NCBI GenBank assembly: GCA_030523325.1
Contig: JAUNIS010000022.1
Span: forward strand, 1 to 40,145
From: Phascolarctobacterium sp.
Lineage (GTDB): Bacteria > Bacillota > Negativicutes > Acidaminococcales > Acidaminococcaceae
Length of the DNA: 40,145 nucleotides
Reading direction: 5' to 3'
Shown: piece by piece, positions 1 to 8,253 of the stretch
Layout: every line of letters begins with the position of its first letter
Position numbering within the stretch: the first letter of the stretch is position 1
Position numbers and translations under genes: made by a program
Notes under the pieces: generated by a model
What the model was told of the DNA's origin: nothing
The model's input: only the letters and a program-made list of their open reading frames with translations
The model's database searches: none

Positions 1-76
1 TGGTGGGCGCTAACGGGATCGAACCGCTGACATTCTGCTTGTAAGGCAGACGCTCTCCCAGCTGAGCTAAGCGCCC
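1..76 (-). tRNA. tRNA-Val (anticodon UAC)
   Basis: The minus strand folds into a full cloverleaf of 76 nt, including an encoded CCA end at positions 1-3. The acceptor stem starts GGGCGCT, the anticodon loop is CTTACAA with anticodon TAC, and the T loop has the usual GGTTCGATCC pattern. It is the last of three tRNAs read leftwards in this window (Asn, Glu, Val), three bases after tRNA-Glu. The transcript probably continues beyond position 1. Confidence 0.95.
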
Positions 77-79
77 GAA

Positions 80-154
80 TGGTGACCGGTGGGGGAATCG
101 AACCCCCGATACCGCCGTGAAAGGGCGGTGTCTTAACCGCTTGACCAACCGGCC
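80..154 (-). tRNA. tRNA-Glu (anticodon UUC)
   Basis: A 75-nt cloverleaf on the minus strand begins GGCCGGT and ends with encoded CCA. The anticodon loop is CTTTCAC with anticodon TTC. The acceptor stem has one G-T wobble and is otherwise paired. It lies three bases from each neighbouring tRNA, so all three are cut from one precursor. Confidence 0.95.
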
Positions 155-157
155 AGT

Positions 158-233
158 TGGCTCCCCGAGTAGGACTCGAACCTACGACATACGGATTAAC
201 AGTCCGCCGTTCTACCGACTGAACTATCGAGGA
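158..233 (-). tRNA. tRNA-Asn (anticodon GUU)
   Basis: A 76-nt cloverleaf on the minus strand begins TCCTCGA and ends in an encoded CCA. The anticodon loop is CTGTTAA with anticodon GTT. It is the first gene of the tRNA operon, about 30 to 40 bases downstream of the predicted transcription start. Confidence 0.95.
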
Positions 234-240
234 ATGTTCT

Positions 241-260
241 TGTTGAGCAGTCGCTCAACA
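241..260 (-). other. leader hairpin of the tRNA operon
   Basis: A perfect 8-bp inverted repeat (TGTTGAGC and GCTCAACA with a 4-nt loop) sits between the promoter and tRNA-Asn, so it lies in the 5' leader of the tRNA precursor. There is no T-run behind it, so it is not a terminator. A role in processing or stability of the precursor is an inference. Confidence 0.6.
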
Positions 261-272
261 TCGACGAGACTT

Positions 273-301
273 ATTATACTACGATGAGATTTTTTTGTCA
301 A
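273..301 (-). promoter_or_regulatory. sigma-A promoter of the tRNA operon
   Basis: Read on the minus strand, a perfect -35 TTGACA (296-301) and a perfect -10 TATAAT (273-278) are separated by 17 bp. A consensus promoter is expected for stable RNA genes, and it drives transcription towards tRNA-Asn, tRNA-Glu and tRNA-Val. Confidence 0.9.
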
Positions 302-624
302 CAACTTTTTTAATTATTTTTTAAAGTTTTTTTAACTCAAAATCTTACTGGCCGCATCTCGTCAGCGAGATATATTATGCCATAGAATAGATTCCATGTC
401 AACTGTTTATTCAAATGAACTAGAAAATTATAATTCATTCTTTCAAAAAGCAAAAGTAATCTCACGCAAATAATAGAAATATTTGAGCGTGTAGTTATAT
501 TTTGGCGCCTCAAGAAGAAGTGCTCAAGGCTGAAGAAGGAAAATAATCCTAAGCCTCGAGCAAAAATTTCAGCAAACTGTATTCAATTAATACACGAATG
601 CTTCTTGTATAAACTTAACTCATA
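302..624. other. intergenic region without a recognised gene
   Basis: This AT-rich stretch lies upstream of the tRNA promoter. It holds a short hairpin (ATCTCG and CGAGAT around 355-370) and a longer imperfect inverted repeat (GCTCAAGGCT at 522-531, AGCCTCGAGC at 552-561) with one mismatch that becomes a G-U pair in minus-strand RNA. I see no coding sequence with a ribosome binding site and no RNA family that I recognise. Confidence 0.5.
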
Positions 625-675
625 AAAAATAGCCATAGGCAAAGCACTTAAATGTACAAACCTATGGCTATTTTT
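625..675 (-). terminator. rho-independent terminator after the YhcH-family gene
   Basis: A 15-bp perfect inverted repeat has arms at 625-639 and 661-675, with A-runs and T-runs at the outer edges, so it can act in both directions. It lies 33 bases past the stop codon of the minus-strand gene at 708. No plus-strand gene enters it in this window. Confidence 0.8.
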
Positions 676-707
676 ATTTTGGCAAATTTATAGCAAAGCC
701 TTCACGT

Positions 708-1166
708 TTACGCTTTAATTTTTACTACGACCTTTTGTACCTCGCAGGGCTCGTTCAAAGCACAGTTAGGACGATGAATTTCCCAAGGATAGATAACAGC
801 GAAATCCCCGGCTTTTAATTTCACGCTGTTGCGTTCAACACAAGAATAAAAAGCTACGTCTCGCTCAGTCATGAAATCTTCCGTGGGAATGCAAGCCAAA
901 TTATACGGCATAACGAAAATCTCTTCTTCACCGCGGGCAACTAATTGTACGTCAATATATTTTGTATGCTTTTCCGGACGACGAGCTTCCTTAGGCTCCG
1001 TCATATACGTGTTAACACCTGCGTAAATATCGCGGCCCTCGATTTCGTATTCACCATTTTCCACTCTAGAAAAATCGGTTTGCGCAATATAACGAAGCGC
1101 CTTGGCTAAATTTTCATCAACGTAGGGTAACATTCGGGGAATATCTGCGATGCTTGCGATAATCAT
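708..1166 (-). CDS. YhcH/YjgK/YiaL (TabA, DUF386) family protein
   Basis: A 152-residue protein of the YhcH/YjgK/YiaL beta-barrel family, close to the usual family length of about 150. Family hallmarks are present: KHTKYIDVQLVARGEEE (about residues 66-82), the YPWEIHRPN segment (about 123-131) that carries a conserved His, and the final VVVKI. Members include TabA and the sialic-acid-cluster protein YhcH; activity is poorly defined and the family is linked to sugar-acid or sialic acid use. I chose the ATG at 1166 because AGGAGG lies 5-6 bases upstream; an in-frame start farther upstream has none. No sugar catabolic genes are adjacent, so the substrate remains open. Confidence 0.85.
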   Translation of the reverse strand: MIIASIADIPRMLPYVDENLAKALRYIAQTDFSRVENGEYEIEGRDIYAGVNTYMTEPKEARRPEKHTKYIDVQLVARGEEEIFVMPYNLACIPTEDFMTERDVAFYSCVERNSVKLKAGDFAVIYPWEIHRPNCALNEPCEVQKVVVKIKA

Positions 1167-1312
1167 AAGAAACCTCCTAAATATATTGTCTACTTTATTG
1201 ATCGATGCGTAATGGTAGATAAACAATGATTAATTGCTAATTCTTTTACATTGATAATGTTTGAAAAACATACTTCTTTTTAATTCTACAACAAAATATA
1301 TTTTCCTGCTTC

Positions 1313-1342
1313 TTTACAAAACATCTCCACATATAATAGAAT
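1313..1342 (+). promoter_or_regulatory. possible promoter of the ABC-F gene, with a structured leader
   Basis: TTTACA (1313-1318) and TAGAAT (1337-1342) are spaced 18 bp apart and point towards the ABC-F gene. The leader that follows is about 140 nt and has two small hairpins (GGTAT/ATACC at 1372-1387; AATTTTT/AAAAATT at 1399-1417). A weaker pair nearer the gene (TTTACA at 1445, TAAAAT at 1466) has a spacing of only 15 bp. Leader attenuation is known for some ABC-F genes, but nothing here proves it. The rest of 1167-1490 shows no gene. Confidence 0.35.
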
Positions 1343-1490
1343 AATATAGTATGTTTAAAACAAATTTCTAAGGTATTTAACGATACCATTTCCATCATAA
1401 TTTTTCGCAGAAAAATTATTCCACAATTCCGAATTCCGAATTGCTTTACAGTACATACTTAAGATTAAAATTATCGTTAGTGAGGTAAAA

Positions 1491-3047
1491 TTGAGCTACT
1501 TAAACGTAACCAACGTCTCCCATTCATTTGGCGGACGTCAAATTTTAGAAAATGTTTCTTTTAAATTGCTCCGCGGCGAGCACGTAGGCCTTGTCGGGGC
1601 CAACGGCGAAGGTAAGTCCACCTTCTTAAACATAGTAACCGGTCACACGCTACCTGACGACGGCAAGGTTGAATGGCCTGGTAAAGTTACCGTTGGTTAT
1701 TTGGACCAACAATCCACCTTGGAAAAAGGTATGACCATTCGTGAAGTTTTGAACACTGCTTTTAAAGAAATGTTCGAGATGGAACAAGAAATGATGGACC
1801 TTTACGAAAAAATGGGCGACGCTTCTCCTGAAGAGATGGATAAAATGATGAATCAGGTTGGCGAAATCCAAAGTGAATTGGAGCATGCAGGCTTCTACTC
1901 TCTCGATAGCAAGATTGAAGAATTTGCTAACGGCTTAGGTCTTGGCAGCATCGGACTCGACAAGGATGTCAGCGAGTTATCCGGCGGTCAACGCAGCAAG
2001 GTTCTCTTAGCTAAACTTTTATTACAAAACTCCAAGATTCTTCTCTTAGACGAACCGACGAACTATCTCGACGTAGAACATATCGAATGGCTCACTAAGT
2101 TTTTGCAAAACTACGAGCATGCTTTCATTCTCATTAGCCATGACGTTCTCTTCTTGAATAAAGTTGTCAATGTCATCTATCATCTTGAAAATTGTGAGCT
2201 CACTCGTTACGCAGGGAACTACGACAAGTTCCAAGAAATGTATGCCATTTATAAAGCCCAAGAAGAAGCTGCCTATAATCGTCAACAGCAAGAGGTCGCT
2301 AAGCTCGAAGACTTTATAGCTCGCAATAAAGCTCGCGTAGCAACTACCAATATGGCAAAGTCTCGTCAACGCAAGCTTGATAAGATGGAGATGATCGAAA
2401 AACCTCGCGAAAAAATTAAACCCACCTTTAAGTTCCGCGAAGGTCGCACTCCCTCTCGCTTCCTTGTTGAGGCAAAGGATTTAGTTTTGGGTTACGACTC
2501 TCCACTCACCCGTCCCGTTACCTTTAATTTAGAACGCGGGCAAAAAATTGCTATTCGCGGAGTCAACGGACTTGGTAAGACTACGCTTTTAAAAACAATT
2601 CTCGGCATTATTCCTCCTATTACCGGCAAGGTTGAGCTGGGCGAATTCTTAATGCCAGGCTACTTCGAGCAAGAAGAACGCGAAAAAAATGAAAGAACTG
2701 CCCTAGAAGATGTTTGGAACGAATATCCAGGTCTAACTCAATACGAGGTTCGGGCAGCTCTTGCTGGTTGTGGTCTTACAAACGATCACATCACCTCCAA
2801 GGTTTTCGTGCTCTCGGGCGGCGAAGCTGCTAAGGTGCGTCTTTGCAAATTGATGCTCAAGGATGTCAACTGGCTTGTACTTGACGAACCCACCAACCAT
2901 CTCGATGTTGATGCTAAGGAAGAACTCAAGCGCGCTATTAAAGAATTCAAAGGTTCTGTGCTTTTAGTATCCCACGAACCAGAATTTTATGAAGATTGGG
3001 TTGATTCCGTCTGGAACATCGAAGATTGGACAACGAAAATTATTTAA
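1491..3047 (+). CDS. ABC-F family ATPase (ribosome-associated)
   Basis: A 518-residue protein with two ABC ATPase domains and no membrane segment, typical of ABC-F proteins that act on the ribosomal E site. Domain 1 has Walker A GANGEGKST (about 36-44), signature LSGGQ and Walker B ILLLDEPTNYLD. Domain 2 has GVNGLGKTT, a variant signature LSGGE and WLVLDEPTNHLD. Between them is a charged helical linker (about residues 255-310) rich in Lys, Arg and Glu, matching the P-site tRNA interaction motif. The start is a TTG at 1491, preceded by GTGAGG at 5 bases. It is a stand-alone gene with its own terminator. It resembles general translation-factor ABC-Fs more than resistance types, but this cannot be settled by eye. 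Confidence 0.92.
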   Translation: MSYLNVTNVSHSFGGRQILENVSFKLLRGEHVGLVGANGEGKSTFLNIVTGHTLPDDGKVEWPGKVTVGYLDQQSTLEKGMTIREVLNTAFKEMFEMEQEMMDLYEKMGDASPEEMDKMMNQVGEIQSELEHAGFYSLDSKIEEFANGLGLGSIGLDKDVSELSGGQRSKVLLAKLLLQNSKILLLDEPTNYLDVEHIEWLTKFLQNYEHAFILISHDVLFLNKVVNVIYHLENCELTRYAGNYDKFQEMYAIYKAQEEAAYNRQQQEVAKLEDFIARNKARVATTNMAKSRQRKLDKMEMIEKPREKIKPTFKFREGRTPSRFLVEAKDLVLGYDSPLTRPVTFNLERGQKIAIRGVNGLGKTTLLKTILGIIPPITGKVELGEFLMPGYFEQEEREKNERTALEDVWNEYPGLTQYEVRAALAGCGLTNDHITSKVFVLSGGEAAKVRLCKLMLKDVNWLVLDEPTNHLDVDAKEELKRAIKEFKGSVLLVSHEPEFYEDWVDSVWNIEDWTTKII

Positions 3048-3061
3048 CCAAAAATAAAATG

Positions 3062-3091
3062 ACCTGCTGACAGAAATCAGCAGGTTTTTTT
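3062..3091 (+). terminator. terminator of the ABC-F gene
   Basis: A 9-bp perfect stem (ACCTGCTGA at 3062-3070, TCAGCAGGT at 3077-3085) is followed by a run of T. It lies 14 bases after the ABC-F stop and overlaps the last codon of the convergent uracil-DNA glycosylase gene. Confidence 0.9.
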
Positions 3092-3725
3092 AATAGCGTT
3101 TCTTATAAAGTGTGAAGAGCTTAGTTGGTTCTTCGCTCATAAATTGATAACCTGGAGCGAGCTTTTCTGCACGCTCGCGAGCAGCAATTAAATCGTAGTA
3201 AACGTCCCATTTAGCTTTAACTAAATCGTGACCCACGAGACGTAAAAGGTAAGCTGGATGATAGATCGCTATACAATCGTAGCCTTGAGCAGTGCGGAAC
3301 CACTGTCCCCTATCACGAGTGATACGCATATCCGCATTGCCAAGATAATGCAAGGCAACACCACCTAAAGCAACAATAACCTTAGGATGAACGATGGACA
3401 ATTCTTTCTCTAGCCACAATTGAGCGCAAAAACTTGCTTCCGCAATATCTGGCGTGCGATTATTCTTGGGGCGACACTTAATGATATTTGTCGTTAAAAC
3501 TCTGTCGCGTGTCATCTTCGCAGCCCAGAGAGCTCGATCAAGAAGTTGCCCGCTCGGGCCAATGAGAGGACAGCCATACTGATCCTCCACGCCTCCTGGT
3601 CCTTCGCCAACAAAAACGATGGGGCTTTCCGGATTCCCGTGCCAACCAACAGGCGCAAAGCAATCCTTACGAAAAGCACATGCATCGCATTGACTCAATT
3701 GTGTTTCTAATTCTACAAGCTTCAT
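3090..3725 (-). CDS. family 4 uracil-DNA glycosylase (Fe-S)
   Basis: A 211-residue protein that should remove uracil from DNA. It has the family 4 motifs: GEGPGGVED (about 40-48), the GCPLIGPSGQLLD segment (about 51-63), NIIKCRPKNNRTP (about 80-92) and the C-terminal HPAYLLR. Cysteines at 13, 16, 84 and 100 match the 4Fe-4S ligands of this family (CX2C followed by a pair spaced 15). A further Cys22 sits near the first pair. AAGGA lies a suitable distance before the ATG. It is 8 bases downstream of the lipase gene and probably shares its transcript. The product acts in base excision repair in the cytoplasm. Confidence 0.93.
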   Translation of the reverse strand: MKLVELETQLSQCDACAFRKDCFAPVGWHGNPESPIVFVGEGPGGVEDQYGCPLIGPSGQLLDRALWAAKMTRDRVLTTNIIKCRPKNNRTPDIAEASFCAQLWLEKELSIVHPKVIVALGGVALHYLGNADMRITRDRGQWFRTAQGYDCIAIYHPAYLLRLVGHDLVKAKWDVYYDLIAARERAEKLAPGYQFMSEEPTKLFTLYKKRY

Positions 3726-3733
3726 AAATATCC

Positions 3734-5110
3734 TTAGTGTCCAGTAAAAAGTCTGGGCTTTTTAACTTGATTCAAGAAGGGCAATTTTTCTAAAAGAGTT
3801 TTTCTTGCCGTAAAGAAATTTTGTTCTGCAGCTTGAATATTACCAACGGAGGGAGAAACCTTGCGAGAAACATTTTCCATGGCAAGCATATTACCGTCTT
3901 TGTCGAAAAGCACCTGTTCCACTGCCAAATAATGATACTGCATAGTTTGAGATTTACTGCCTTCTATATTAACGATTAATACGTAATCCGCTCCTGCATC
4001 CTTACTAGTTTGAATGATGTCGTAATTTCTAAAATCGTCCATATTAATTTTATCACTCATAACAATATAAGAAGGGAGTAAATCCTTGTACTCATCTTGA
4101 ATCATGCGCTTTGTATCGGTAATATAAGCAATATCACTCATATGCTTTGCCGCGTTCATCCAAAGAGCTACTACAGGTTTGCCGGGAGTTGTTTTTACGT
4201 AGGGTTCGGCCTGAACATTACCAAGAGCTACTTGTCTGTCTCTCTCTTTAAATGCTTCATTAACAGAATAATCAAAATACATGGTGATGTCATGCTGTAC
4301 ACCGCTGATTCTCGGAGACAAGTGATATTTAATATTGGTACCAAATTGTTGGTAGTTGTCAAAAAAGGTTTGCAAGCCTCCAGGAATGGGATCATTTGTG
4401 TTAGTGACGCGTTTCAAATTTATGCGATCACCGTAACGCTCTGCAAAAACTTTATTGCCTATAGCAGGAGCCCCAAAAGTAATGACTTCAAATTTATCCT
4501 TTGGCATACCTGCACTAACCATGCGTTCACCTAAAAGTGTTGCGACTGCTCCACCTAAAGAATGACCCGTGATGAAAAGCTTAGCCTTAGGATCTTCGTT
4601 AATTTTTTTGAAGACGCCTTTCCACTGACCTTGCTCATCAAAAACAAAATTTTTCAAAATAACGTTGGTATAGCTATCAAAACCATAATGAACCAAAGGA
4701 TAATTATTAATATTTTCTTTATTATCTTTGGCGTTAACAAAAACTGCATCCTCTGGTTCATAGGCAGCCTTACGAGTTTTTAAATCAATTTGAAAATCGC
4801 CCTTAGAGGCACTGCCACGCACAGTAAGTACGTAAACGTTTTGGTCCAGCTCATCAAAATAATTTTGAGCCATAGCAAAATTTGCTTCCACACCCTCAGA
4901 TTTTAAAAGGTAAGGAGTAACATCCCAACCATAACTACGCATGTAATCGAATTCAAGCGAATGGAACGGCGAATAAACTCCTAAACAACTACCAGCGCAA
5001 GCGCTAATAAAATATGCGTCCACGTATTCTTGCCCCGCACGAGTCGTAGCCCGAGCCACAGAGCTTGTCAACAATAATACGCAAGAAAGAAGTAAATAAA
5101 AAAGTTTCAT
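3734..5110 (-). CDS. secreted class 3 lipase-like alpha/beta hydrolase
   Basis: A 458-residue protein with an N-terminal signal peptide (basic start, hydrophobic core at residues 4-17, AXA-type cleavage near 20-22), so it is exported. The lipase domain has the nucleophile elbow TGHSLGG (181-187, Ser184). Asp240 in TNTNDPIP and His273 are the likely partners of a Ser-Asp-His triad as in class 3 (fungal-type) lipases. The VHYGFDSY stretch near 140 is also typical. Residues from about 330 to the end form an extra C-terminal domain that I do not recognise. A TTGGAG ribosome site precedes the ATG. The substrate is probably an acylglycerol, by family; it is not shown. The uracil-DNA glycosylase gene follows 8 bases downstream. 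Confidence 0.85.
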   Translation of the reverse strand: MKLFYLLLSCVLLLTSSVARATTRAGQEYVDAYFISACAGSCLGVYSPFHSLEFDYMRSYGWDVTPYLLKSEGVEANFAMAQNYFDELDQNVYVLTVRGSASKGDFQIDLKTRKAAYEPEDAVFVNAKDNKENINNYPLVHYGFDSYTNVILKNFVFDEQGQWKGVFKKINEDPKAKLFITGHSLGGAVATLLGERMVSAGMPKDKFEVITFGAPAIGNKVFAERYGDRINLKRVTNTNDPIPGGLQTFFDNYQQFGTNIKYHLSPRISGVQHDITMYFDYSVNEAFKERDRQVALGNVQAEPYVKTTPGKPVVALWMNAAKHMSDIAYITDTKRMIQDEYKDLLPSYIVMSDKINMDDFRNYDIIQTSKDAGADYVLIVNIEGSKSQTMQYHYLAVEQVLFDKDGNMLAMENVSRKVSPSVGNIQAAEQNFFTARKTLLEKLPFLNQVKKPRLFTGH

Positions 5111-5181
5111 GAGATCTCCAAACGAGTAGATAATAGCGATAGAAAAAACAAAACAATGCGGAATACGAAATTATGCATTAT

Positions 5182-5210
5182 ATTATATGTTATGTTTTGC
5201 ATATTTGCAA
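5182..5210 (-). promoter_or_regulatory. promoter of the lipase-UDG transcript
   Basis: On the minus strand, -35 TTGCAA (5205-5210) and a perfect -10 TATAAT (5182-5187) are spaced 17 bp. The predicted leader to the lipase ATG is about 65 nt. It is divergent from the promoter of the metal efflux gene, with roughly 20 bp between the two -35 boxes. Confidence 0.7.
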
Positions 5211-5229
5211 AATTTTTTAAAAATAATTG

Positions 5230-5259
5230 TTGACAAACCTATGGCTAACTCTTTAAAAT
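5230..5259 (+). promoter_or_regulatory. promoter of the riboswitch-controlled efflux gene
   Basis: A perfect -35 TTGACA (5230-5235) and -10 TAAAAT (5254-5259) with 18-bp spacing. Transcription would start near 5266, about 65 bases before the aptamer, and give a leader of about 170 nt in front of the CDF gene. Confidence 0.7.
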
Positions 5260-5330
5260 ATGCATAATCTCTTTGCACTGCAAATTTTGCAATCTACAGT
5301 ACAATCTGATCAGGCGTTAAACCTTCTGGT

Positions 5331-5416
5331 TTTTGCAGCCGGGCCCTGAGGGCAGCAGACATACGTTCTGCGGGACAGAGATGCTCCGCAAGACGAAGAA
5401 GTCTGCGAACTGCAAA
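5331..5416 (+). promoter_or_regulatory. NiCo (Ni2+/Co2+) riboswitch, czcD-type leader
   Basis: The leader folds into a four-stem junction. P1 is TTTGCAG (5332-5338) with CTGCAAA (5410-5416); P2 is a GCCC/GGGC hairpin around 5343-5353; P3 pairs GCAGA with TCTGC (about 5355-5371); P4 pairs CGCAAGAC (5387-5394) with GTCTGCG (5401-5407). Conserved-looking GGGCAG (5350-5355) and GGGACAG (5372-5378) sit beside the junction, as in the NiCo riboswitch class known upstream of czcD-like exporters. The downstream gene is such an exporter. Assignment rests on remembered consensus features and context, not on a covariance-model search. No clear terminator follows, so control may be at translation. Confidence 0.75.
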
Positions 5417-5435
5417 GACACAGGAGGTATTTTTT

Positions 5436-6362
5436 ATGAAATTCGTCAATGAAAATGAAAAACTCGCCATGACCTGTTCCTTTTACAGTGTCATCGCCAA
5501 CCTAGCTCTCTCTTTAGGAAAATTAGTCGCTGGCTTTCTAGCTAACTCGGCGGCAATGGTTTCTGACGGCGTCCATTCTGCGTCCGACGTGCTCTCTACA
5601 TTCGTTGTTGTTGCTGGCGTGAAAATGTCTAACAAGGCAGAAGACTCCGAGCATCAATATGGTCACGAACGCATGGAATGTGTTGCGGCTGTCATTCTCG
5701 CCGGTATGCTTGTATCCGTCGCCTTCGGTATTGGGTATAGCGGCTACGACAAAGCCTTTCATAGTGAACCAAGCGAGTTGCAAGTTCCTGGCATAATGGC
5801 TCTTGTCGCAGCAATTATTTCCATCGTTGTTAAGGAAGGCATGTTTTGGTACACAAAGGGTGTTGCTGACAAAATAAATTCTGGTGCTTTAAGGGCCGAT
5901 GCTTGGCATCATCGTTCTGACGCAATTTCTTCTGTTGGCGCTTTAATCGGCATCATCGGTGCACGCATGGGTTATCCCATCCTCGATCCTCTTGCCTCCA
6001 TCGTGATTTGTTTGATGATACTCGAAGCTGCCTACGAGGTTTTCAAGGATGCCATGGATAAAATGGTTGACCATTCCATGGAAGAAACCGATGTAGAAAA
6101 AATTCTTCAGGTCATTGAATCCGTCAAAGGAGTCATTCATGCCGATGAAGTTCATACGCGTATGTTTGGTAGCCGCGCTTACGTTGACGTGGAAATTTCT
6201 GCTGACGATAACTTAAAGCTTTCCGAAGCCCACAACATAGCCGAAGCCGTTCACGAAGCAATCGAAATAAATTTCCCACAAGTAAAGCATTGCATGGTTC
6301 ATGTTAATCCTGTGTCCGAGCTTGAGCATGATCATTCGAAGGAAATTCATAGGAAATGCTAA
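5436..6362 (+). CDS. cation diffusion facilitator (CDF) metal efflux transporter
   Basis: A 308-residue inner-membrane transporter with the CDF layout: six membrane helices to about residue 210, then a cytoplasmic ferredoxin-like domain. Metal-site residues are visible in helix 2 (SDGVHSASD: Asp44, His47, Asp51) and helix 5 (WHHRSD: His158, Asp162). HQYGHER (73-79) is the usual loop motif. The C-terminus is His-rich (LEHDHSKEIHRKC). The family exports divalent metals in exchange for protons. The riboswitch-like leader suggests Ni2+ or Co2+ as the signal and probably the cargo. AGGAGG lies 8 bases before the ATG. It is a single-gene transcript ending at a strong hairpin. Confidence 0.92.
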   Translation: MKFVNENEKLAMTCSFYSVIANLALSLGKLVAGFLANSAAMVSDGVHSASDVLSTFVVVAGVKMSNKAEDSEHQYGHERMECVAAVILAGMLVSVAFGIGYSGYDKAFHSEPSELQVPGIMALVAAIISIVVKEGMFWYTKGVADKINSGALRADAWHHRSDAISSVGALIGIIGARMGYPILDPLASIVICLMILEAAYEVFKDAMDKMVDHSMEETDVEKILQVIESVKGVIHADEVHTRMFGSRAYVDVEISADDNLKLSEAHNIAEAVHEAIEINFPQVKHCMVHVNPVSELEHDHSKEIHRKC

Positions 6363-6447
6363 TTTAAAAAATTATGAGTTTTACAAACAGCCTCGCGATT
6401 TGTAAAAGAATTTGCTTAGCCTTAAGAATCAATTGCCAAAAACGAAA

Positions 6448-6492
6448 CAGCGTGATGAATCGATTTACATCGATTCATCACGCTGAATTTTT
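6448..6492 (+). terminator. terminator of the CDF gene
   Basis: A perfect 17-bp inverted repeat (6448-6464 and 6469-6485) with a 4-nt loop TTAC is followed by AATTTTT. It lies about 85 bases after the CDF stop codon. The remaining bases to 6660, before the convergent glpK stop, show no gene. Confidence 0.85.
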
Positions 6493-6660
6493 GTTTGAAA
6501 AGTTTAACCTATAGATTGCGAAAAGTTTTCAGTTCAGCAATTTTAATCTGCAAAACGTCGAAATATTATCGCTACAAAAACGCTATATATTTTGCCATAA
6601 CAGTTTCAATAAAATCACAAAGGATTTCTACAGCAAAGACAGAGCAAGTGACTCGAAATT

Positions 6661-8181
<1,521 letters not shown>

Positions 8182-8189
8182 CTACCTAC

Positions 8190-8219
8190 ATTATACTAAA
8201 TAAAGTAAAAGACCCACAA
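8190..8219 (-). promoter_or_regulatory. putative glpK promoter
   Basis: On the minus strand a perfect -10 TATAAT (8190-8195) has TTGTGG (8214-8219) 18 bp upstream as a weak -35. The -35 lies inside the stem of the terminator of the upstream TRAP operon, so the two signals overlap. Confidence 0.5.
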
Positions 8220-8240
8220 GTACCAAAGGACTTGTGGGTC
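8204..8240 (-). terminator. terminator of the TRAP transporter operon
   Basis: An 11-bp perfect stem (8211-8221 with 8230-8240) lies 14 bases past the dctM stop. On the minus strand it is followed by TTTTACTTTA. It separates the TRAP operon from glpK. Confidence 0.85.
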
Positions 8241-8253
8241 AAAATATTTTAGA

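Noticed and set aside
522..561. Inverted repeat GCTCAAGGCT/AGCCTCGAGC as a small RNA gene
   Set aside because: No promoter or T-run of a matching orientation and no known RNA family; left as unexplained intergenic DNA.
1425..1444. CAATTC...GAATTG palindrome with repeated AATTCCG before the ABC-F gene
   Set aside because: Only the outer six bases are symmetric and no second copy was seen in the window; too weak to call an operator or repeat.
1491..3047. ABC-F protein as an antibiotic resistance factor
   Set aside because: No resistance-type features can be read by eye; the gene is more like general translation-factor ABC-Fs, so resistance is not claimed.
4097..4534. A 145-codon open frame on the plus strand inside the lipase gene
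   Set aside because: It lies wholly antisense to a well-supported gene, has no ribosome site and no recognisable domain.
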